Source of the DNA: Actinomadura opuntiae
GTDB lineage: Bacteria > Actinomycetota > Actinomycetes > Streptosporangiales > Streptosporangiaceae
Length of the DNA: 64,000 nucleotides
Direction of reading: 5' to 3'
Assembly: GCF_030283205.1 (NCBI RefSeq)
Contig: NZ_JASNWF010000022.1
Coordinates: 124,001 to 188,000 of the forward strand
Part shown: positions 59,387-64,000 of the stretch, piece after piece
How the letters are laid out: every line of letters starts with the position of its first letter
Numbering within the stretch: position 1 is the stretch's first letter
Notes under the pieces: generated by a model
Seen by the model: the letters and a program-made list of their open reading frames with translations, nothing else
The model's database searches: none
What the model was told of the DNA's origin: nothing
Program-made: the position numbers and the translations under genes

Positions 59387-59950
59387 TCATCCGGCCCGGC
59401 GGGCGTCGGCGGCCTCGCGGAGGCGGGCGAACTCGCCGGCGAGGCGGTCGAGCTGCCAGCTCGCGTTGAGGCCGCTCGGGTTCGGCAGGATCCACAGGCG
59501 CGCCGGGCCGAACGTCTCGTCCTGCGGGCCGATCTTCGTGTCGGGGCGCCCGAACGCGGTGCGGTAGGCGGTGACGCCGCAGACGGCGAGGTAGGCGGGG
59601 CGGTGCCGCTCGACGAGGGCGGTGAGGCGGCGCCCGCCGTCGCGGAGCTCCTCGCCGGTCAGCTCGTCGGCGCGGGCGGTGGCGCGCGGCGCGATGTTGG
59701 TGATGCCGAGGCCGTAGTCGGGGAGCAGGTCCTGCTCGGAGGGGTGCAGCAGCCGGTCGGTGAAGCCGGAGCGGTGCAGCGCGGGCCAGAAGCGGTTGCC
59801 GGGGCGGGCGAAATGGTGGCCGGTGGCGGCGGAGTACAGGCCGGGGTTGATGCCGCTGAACAGCACGCGCAGCGGCGCGCCGTCCGGGGGCAGGACGTCG
59901 GGGATCAGGCGGTCGCGGGCGGCCTCCAGGTCGGCCTTGGTGGGGCGCAT
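59387..59950 (-). CDS. mug: Mug-type G:T/U mismatch DNA glycosylase
   Basis: A 187-residue uracil-DNA-glycosylase superfamily member of the Mug/TDG group: VLFSGINPGLYSAATGHHFA (motif 1, GINPG), RPGNRFWPALHRSGFT and WILPNPSGLNAS (motif 2). It excises uracil or thymine opposite guanine, and ethenocytosine. ATG at 59950 overlaps the stop of the TauE/SafE gene by one base, so the two are probably co-transcribed leftward. Confidence 0.92.
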   Translation of the reverse strand: MRPTKADLEAARDRLIPDVLPPDGAPLRVLFSGINPGLYSAATGHHFARPGNRFWPALHRSGFTDRLLHPSEQDLLPDYGLGITNIAPRATARADELTGEELRDGGRRLTALVERHRPAYLAVCGVTAYRTAFGRPDTKIGPQDETFGPARLWILPNPSGLNASWQLDRLAGEFARLREAADARRAG

Positions 59951-60669
59951 CAGAACAGGTTACGGACGATCAGGATGATCGCGGACGCACCGACGACGAT
60001 GAGCAGCGCCAGCCGGAGCCGTCCGGCGTCCAGGTAGCGGCGCAGCGGGCCGGCGGCGAAGAACCCGGCCAGGACGAACGGCAGCAACTCCGCCCCGGCC
60101 GTGATCTGCCGGGCGGGCAGGCGCCCGGCGACGGCGAGCGTGGCCAGTGACAGCAGCGCGCCGGCGATGAAGAAGACCGCGAGGGTCGCGCGGACGCGGG
60201 GGCCGCTCTCCCGCTGGTACAGCAGCGCGATCGGCGGGCCGCCGATGCCGGACGCGGTGCCGGTGGTGCCGGAGATGACGCCCGCGACGGCAAGAGTGCG
60301 GCGGTTGCGCGGCACGTCGCGGGCCCACGTCGTCACGGCGAGCGCGGCGAGGACGATGACGCCGATCGCGACGCCGAGGACGCGGTCCGGGGCGGCGGCC
60401 ACCAGCCACACGCCGACCGGCGTCCCGACGAGGCGGCCGCCGAACGCCCAGCCGAGCCCCCGCAACTCGGCGTGCCGGACCTCCTGGGCGAGCGTCGCGA
60501 CCGGCAGGGCCAGCGCGGTGACGAGGATCGCGCCCGGCATGAGGTCGGGGAACAGCATCGTCACGATCGGGGTGGCGACCAGGCCGACGCCGAGGCCGAC
60601 GCTGCCCTGCACGATGGAGCCGAGCAGCGCGGCCAGGCCGCCGATCAGCAGGAAGTCGGGTGGGGGCAC
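59950..60669 (-). CDS. TauE/SafE family sulfite/anion exporter-like protein
   Basis: A 239-residue membrane protein with about eight helices in the two-repeat TauE/SafE layout: LIGGLAALLGSIVQGSVGLGVGLVATPI at the start and VAGVISGTTGTASGIGGPPIALLYQ opening the second half, both with the Gly-rich signature of the family. Family members move sulfite, sulfoacetate or other organosulfur anions; direction and substrate are not certain. Confidence 0.88.
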   Translation of the reverse strand: MPPPDFLLIGGLAALLGSIVQGSVGLGVGLVATPIVTMLFPDLMPGAILVTALALPVATLAQEVRHAELRGLGWAFGGRLVGTPVGVWLVAAAPDRVLGVAIGVIVLAALAVTTWARDVPRNRRTLAVAGVISGTTGTASGIGGPPIALLYQRESGPRVRATLAVFFIAGALLSLATLAVAGRLPARQITAGAELLPFVLAGFFAAGPLRRYLDAGRLRLALLIVVGASAIILIVRNLF

Positions 60670-60714
60670 GGGATGGAACGGTACATCCCGACTATTCCGA
60701 CCTGAGACGGGAAA

Positions 60715-61653
60715 TCAGGCGGAGGCGTCCGTGAGGGCGCTGAGCTGGTCGGCGGTGAGGGTCGTGCGCGCCACCCGCAGCAGCGGCTGGAGCTGCTCCA
60801 GCGTGCGGGCGCTCGCGATCGGCGCGGCGACGGTCGGCTGCGCGGCGAGCCAGGCGAGCGCCACCGTCGCGACGGGCGCGCCCTGCTCCTCGGCGACCAG
60901 GTCGAGGGCGGCCAGCACCCGGCGCCCGCGCTCGGTCTTCAAGTACTCCCCCGCCCGGCCGGCGCGCGGGCTGTCCACCTCCGCCCCCGGACGGTACTTG
61001 CCGGTCAGGAACCCCGACGCCAGGCCGTAGTACGGCACGCAGGCCAGCCCGTACCGCTCGGCGAGGTCACGGCGCGGCCCCTCGTAGGTGTCGCGGGACA
61101 CCAGGTTGTAGTGCGGCTGGATCGCCACGTACCGGGCGGTGCCCTCCCGCTCGCCGAACTCCAGCGACGCCCGGAGCCGGTCGGGCTCGATGTTGGACAC
61201 CGCGATGTGGCGGACCTTGCCCGCGCGCACCAGCCCGTCCAGCGCCCCCATGATCTCCTCGACGGGGACGGACGGGTCGTCGAAGTGGGTGTAGTAGAGG
61301 TCGATGCGGTCGGTGCGCAGCCGCCGCAGCGAGTCGTCGGCGGCGGCGCGGATGTTCGCGGGCGCGAGGCCGCGCCGGCCGGGGTGCCGCCCCACCTTCG
61401 TGGCGACCACGACCTCGTCGCGGTTGCGGCGCTCCGCCATCCAGTCGCCGATGATCGTCTCCGACTCGCCGCCCGCGTTGCCGGGCGCGGAGGCCATGTA
61501 GGAGTCGGCGGTGTCGACGAAGTTGCCGCCGGCCGCGGCGTAGGCGCCCAGGATCTCGAAGGAGCGGTCGCGGTCCGCCGTCCAGCCGAACACGTTGCCG
61601 CCGAGCGAGAGCGGGTGGACGTCCAGGTCGCCGATCTTCTTGGTGTCAGCCAT
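60715..61653 (-). CDS. Aldo/keto reductase
   Basis: A 312-residue NADPH-dependent (beta/alpha)8 oxidoreductase. The catalytic tetrad is visible: Asp and Tyr in GNFVDTADSYMAS, Lys in VVVATKVGRH and His in LYYTHFDDP. LSLGGNVFGW at the start and PIASARTLEQLQPLLR (cofactor binding) at the end are further marks. The closest group is the bacterial AKR11/12-like reductases. ATG at 61653 is preferred to an upstream TTG. Confidence 0.92.
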   Translation of the reverse strand: MADTKKIGDLDVHPLSLGGNVFGWTADRDRSFEILGAYAAAGGNFVDTADSYMASAPGNAGGESETIIGDWMAERRNRDEVVVATKVGRHPGRRGLAPANIRAAADDSLRRLRTDRIDLYYTHFDDPSVPVEEIMGALDGLVRAGKVRHIAVSNIEPDRLRASLEFGEREGTARYVAIQPHYNLVSRDTYEGPRRDLAERYGLACVPYYGLASGFLTGKYRPGAEVDSPRAGRAGEYLKTERGRRVLAALDLVAEEQGAPVATVALAWLAAQPTVAAPIASARTLEQLQPLLRVARTTLTADQLSALTDASA

Positions 61654-61712
61654 GCTCCGATCCAATCAAAGGTGCCCGGCTTCGGCTTCGGCCGGCGCCT
61701 CGCCACCGAGCG

Positions 61713-62750
61713 CTAGACCGCCGTCCCGGCGTCCGCGCCCGCGAAATGGCAGGCGGCCGCGTGCGCCGTCCCCTCCCGGACGATCAGCTCCGGCACGTTC
61801 TCCGCGCAGGTCTCCGCGGCCATGTAGCAGCGGGTGCGGAACCGGCATCCGGTCGGCGGCGCCGCCGGCGACGGCACCTCCCCCTCCAGGACGATCTCCC
61901 GGGCGGCGTCGCCCGGACGGTCGCGCACCGAGGGGACCGCCGACAGCAGCGCCCGCGTGTACGGGTGCCGGGGATCGCCGAACACCTGGTCGGCGGGGCC
62001 CTGCTCGACGACGGTGCCGAGGTACATCACCGCGACCTCGTCCGCGATGTGCCGGACGACGTCCAGGTCGTGGGAGATGAACAGGTACGCCACGCCCAGC
62101 TCGGACTGCAGGTCCGCCAGCAGGTTGAGGATCTGCGCGCGGACCGACACGTCCAGCGCCGACACCGCCTCGTCGCACACGATCAGCCGGGGCCGCAGCG
62201 CGAGCGCGCGGGCGATGGCGACGCGCTGGCACTGCCCGCCGGACAGCTCGTGCAGGCGCCGCGCGGCGTGCTCGGGCCGCAGGCCGACCAGCTCCAGCAG
62301 GCGGGCGACCTCGGCGTCCTCGCGGTCGCGCGGCACGATGCCGGGATGGACCCGCCACCCCTCCGCGACGACGGCGGCGACGGTCATCCGGGGGTTCAGC
62401 GAGGTGTAGGGGTCCTGGAACACCATCTGCACGTCGCGGGCCACGCGGCGCCGCCGCCGGCGCGGCATCGATGCCAGGTCCGTCCCGGCGAACTCGATCG
62501 TCCCGGCGAACGCGGGGATCAGCCCCACGATCGCGCGGGCGAGCGTCGACTTGCCGCAGCCGGACTCGCCGACGACGCCGAGCGTCCGGCCCGCCCGGAC
62601 GGTCAGGTCGAGGCCGGCGACGACGGGCACCCGCCGCCGGCCGAATCCGTGCCGGCCGGGCCGGTGGTAGCCGGCCTCCAGGCCGCCGACCCGCAGGACG
62701 ACCTCGGCGTCCCCGGCCGGTGCCGCCGTGTCGTGCGCGGTCGCCGTCAT
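61713..62750 (-). CDS. Oligo/dipeptide ABC transporter ATPase (DppF/OppF-like)
   Basis: A 345-residue ATPase: Walker A GESGCGKST, Q-loop MVFQDPYTSLNPRM, signature ELSGGQCQRVAIARA, Walker B LIVCDEAVSALDVSV, switch FISHDLDVV. The C-terminal extension has GCRFRTRCYMAAETCAENVP, which carries the cysteine cluster that binds an Fe-S cluster in DppD/DppF-type ATPases. ATG overlaps the upstream ATPase stop by 4 bases. Confidence 0.93.
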   Translation of the reverse strand: MTATAHDTAAPAGDAEVVLRVGGLEAGYHRPGRHGFGRRRVPVVAGLDLTVRAGRTLGVVGESGCGKSTLARAIVGLIPAFAGTIEFAGTDLASMPRRRRRRVARDVQMVFQDPYTSLNPRMTVAAVVAEGWRVHPGIVPRDREDAEVARLLELVGLRPEHAARRLHELSGGQCQRVAIARALALRPRLIVCDEAVSALDVSVRAQILNLLADLQSELGVAYLFISHDLDVVRHIADEVAVMYLGTVVEQGPADQVFGDPRHPYTRALLSAVPSVRDRPGDAAREIVLEGEVPSPAAPPTGCRFRTRCYMAAETCAENVPELIVREGTAHAAACHFAGADAGTAV

Positions 62751-63781
62751 CGGTCCTCCTCGTCACTGTGGCTTGCGCTCACCCGGTCGGCGTGGTGGCA
62801 GGCGACGGACCGGCCGCCGCTCTCCGCGAGCGGCGGGTCCTCGGCCCGGCACACGTCCGTCGCGAACGGGCAGCGGGGATGGAAGGCGCAGCCGCCGGGC
62901 GGGCGCCGCGGATCCGGTGGCAGGCCCGGAACGGGGGTCAGCCGGTCGCCGTCCGCGCCGTCCGGCACGGCGCGCAGCAGGCCGAGCGTGTACGGGTGCG
63001 CGGGACGGGTGTAGACGGCGTCCAGCGGCCCCTGCTCCACGATCCGCCCCGCGTACATCACCGCGACCTCGTGGGCCATCCGGGCCACCACGCCGAGGTC
63101 GTGGGAGACCAGCAGCGTCGCGAGCCCCGCCTCCTGCTGGCGGCGGGCCAGCAGGCGCAGGATCTGCGCCTGGACGGTCACGTCGAGGGCGGTGGTGGGC
63201 TCGTCGGCGAGCAGCACGGACGGGCCGAGCGCCAGCGCCATCGCGATCACGGCGCGCTGGCGCATGCCGCCAGAGAACTCGTGCGGATGGTCGCCGTAGC
63301 GCGTCCCGGCGTCGGCGATGCCGACCTCGCGCATCAGCGCGACGGCCCGTTCGCGCGCCTCCCGGCGGCTCGCGCCGAGCCGCCGGCGGAACGGCTCGGC
63401 GATCTGGCCGCCGACGGAGAAGCCGGGGTTGAGCGCGGCCATCGGGTCCTGGAAGACCATCGCGATGCGGCTGCCGCGCGCCTCCCGCCACTGCCGCGCG
63501 GTGAAGCCGGCGGTGTCGTCGCCGCCGAGGACGACGCTCCCGGCGGTGATCTCGGCGCCGGGCGGCAGGAGCCCGATGAGGGCCAGGGACGTGAGGCTCT
63601 TGCCGCTGCCGGACTCGCCGACGAGGGCCAGCACCCGTCCGGGCCGCAGCCGCAGCGTGACGCCCCGGACGACGGGGGTGACGTGCCGGCCGGAACGGAA
63701 CCCGATGTGGACGTCGCGCATCTCCGCGGCGGCGTCCCCGCCGGGCGGGGTGGGGGCGGGATGGACGGCTGACATGGTCAT
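62747..63781 (-). CDS. Oligo/dipeptide ABC transporter ATPase (DppD/OppD-like)
   Basis: A 344-residue ATPase: Walker A GESGSGKSL (with Leu where Thr/Ser is more common after Ser), Q-loop FQDPMAALNP, signature EFSGGMRQRAVIAMA, Walker B VLLADEPTTALDVTV, switch LVSHDLGVV. The C-terminal FHPRCPFATDVCRAEDP is the OppD-type cysteine cluster. ATG at 63781 (MTMSA) follows GAGAGG. The DppC-like permease lies immediately upstream. Confidence 0.93.
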   Translation of the reverse strand: MTMSAVHPAPTPPGGDAAAEMRDVHIGFRSGRHVTPVVRGVTLRLRPGRVLALVGESGSGKSLTSLALIGLLPPGAEITAGSVVLGGDDTAGFTARQWREARGSRIAMVFQDPMAALNPGFSVGGQIAEPFRRRLGASRREARERAVALMREVGIADAGTRYGDHPHEFSGGMRQRAVIAMALALGPSVLLADEPTTALDVTVQAQILRLLARRQQEAGLATLLVSHDLGVVARMAHEVAVMYAGRIVEQGPLDAVYTRPAHPYTLGLLRAVPDGADGDRLTPVPGLPPDPRRPPGGCAFHPRCPFATDVCRAEDPPLAESGGRSVACHHADRVSASHSDEEDR

Positions 63782-63792
63782 GGGGGTGCCTC

Positions 63793-64000
63793 TCAGAGCT
63801 GGGCCCGGGGATCCGTCAGGTCGCGGAAGGCGTCGCCGACGAGGCCGACCCCGGTGACCACGGCGGCCAGCGCGGCCGCGGGCATCGTGGAGATCCACCA
63901 GGCGGAGCCGAGGTAGTCGCGGCCCGCCGAGACGGTCGCGCCCCACGAGGCCTGGTCGGGCGGGATGCCGAGGCCGAGGAAGCTCAGCGACGCCTCGGCG
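63793..64000 (-). CDS. Oligo/dipeptide ABC permease (DppC-like), C-terminal end only
   Basis: Sixty-nine codons are visible before the window edge. ASLSFLGLGIPPDQASWGAT is the conserved motif of the DppC/OppC C-terminal region, followed by a final helix (AAALAAVVTGVGLVGDAFRD) and a DPR-type tail. Stop at 63793-63795, 11 bases before the DppD-like start. The rest, and probably DppB and a binding protein, lie beyond the edge. Confidence 0.9.
   Translation of the reverse strand, partial: AEASLSFLGLGIPPDQASWGATVSAGRDYLGSAWWISTMPAAALAAVVTGVGLVGDAFRDLTDPRAQL

Noticed and set aside
1-64000. CRISPR array or cas genes
   Set aside because: No regularly spaced repeats with unique spacers and no Cas-like protein were found.

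Overview
The window is high-GC DNA with GTG/TTG starts, purine-rich ribosome binding sites and long antisense open frames. Its gene families fit a filamentous actinomycete, most likely near Actinomadura/Thermomonosporaceae; this is inferred from gene content, not from a marker gene. No rRNA, tRNA or CRISPR array is visible.

Core chromosome, left (1-13.7 kb): the 3' end of msrB, a TIGR04222-like protein, and heme genes of the coproporphyrin-dependent route (chdC/hemQ, hemY/cgoX, hemE) around a divergent DUF4349 lipoprotein. Then come a zinc-ribbon protein, DUF3000, an RNase D/HRDC exonuclease, an FTR1 iron permease behind an IdeR/DtxR-type box, and a four-gene MacB-like export operon (lipoprotein, adaptor, ATPase, permease).

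Accessory island (about 13.8-36.1 kb): an actinomycete integrative and conjugative element (AICE) carries DUF2637, two HTH-DUF5919 regulators, GntR, HD, Nudix, small membrane proteins, an FtsK-like transfer ATPase, an excisionase and a tyrosine integrase. Around it are decayed fragments of at least two related elements. In all three units, foreign cargo lies between a + strand DUF2637 gene and a convergent - strand DUF5919 gene. The cargoes are a small two-TM protein; two low-GC genes each fusing a PD-(D/E)XK/Mrr-like nuclease to a STAND-type NTPase (candidate anti-phage system); and a low-GC TPR, membrane protein and methyltransferase cluster. An IS5/IS112-like and an IS630-like insertion sequence also lie here. 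Ten-bp-phased GGGACGTC repeats occur at four element promoters and may mark a shared regulon.

Core chromosome, right (36.1-64 kb): a sigma-region-2-like membrane protein, a TMEM175-like channel, an acyl-CoA synthetase coupled to an N-acyl-D-amino-acid deacylase, a membrane protein, a two-component system and a second acyl-CoA synthetase. These are followed by the fadA-fadB beta-oxidation operon, an APC permease, ferredoxin-NADP reductase, divergent dxs and idi, a sugar ABC importer without its own ATPase, an ASCH-like protein, a Mug-type glycosylase, a TauE/SafE transporter, an aldo/keto reductase and part of a dipeptide ABC transporter that runs off the window.
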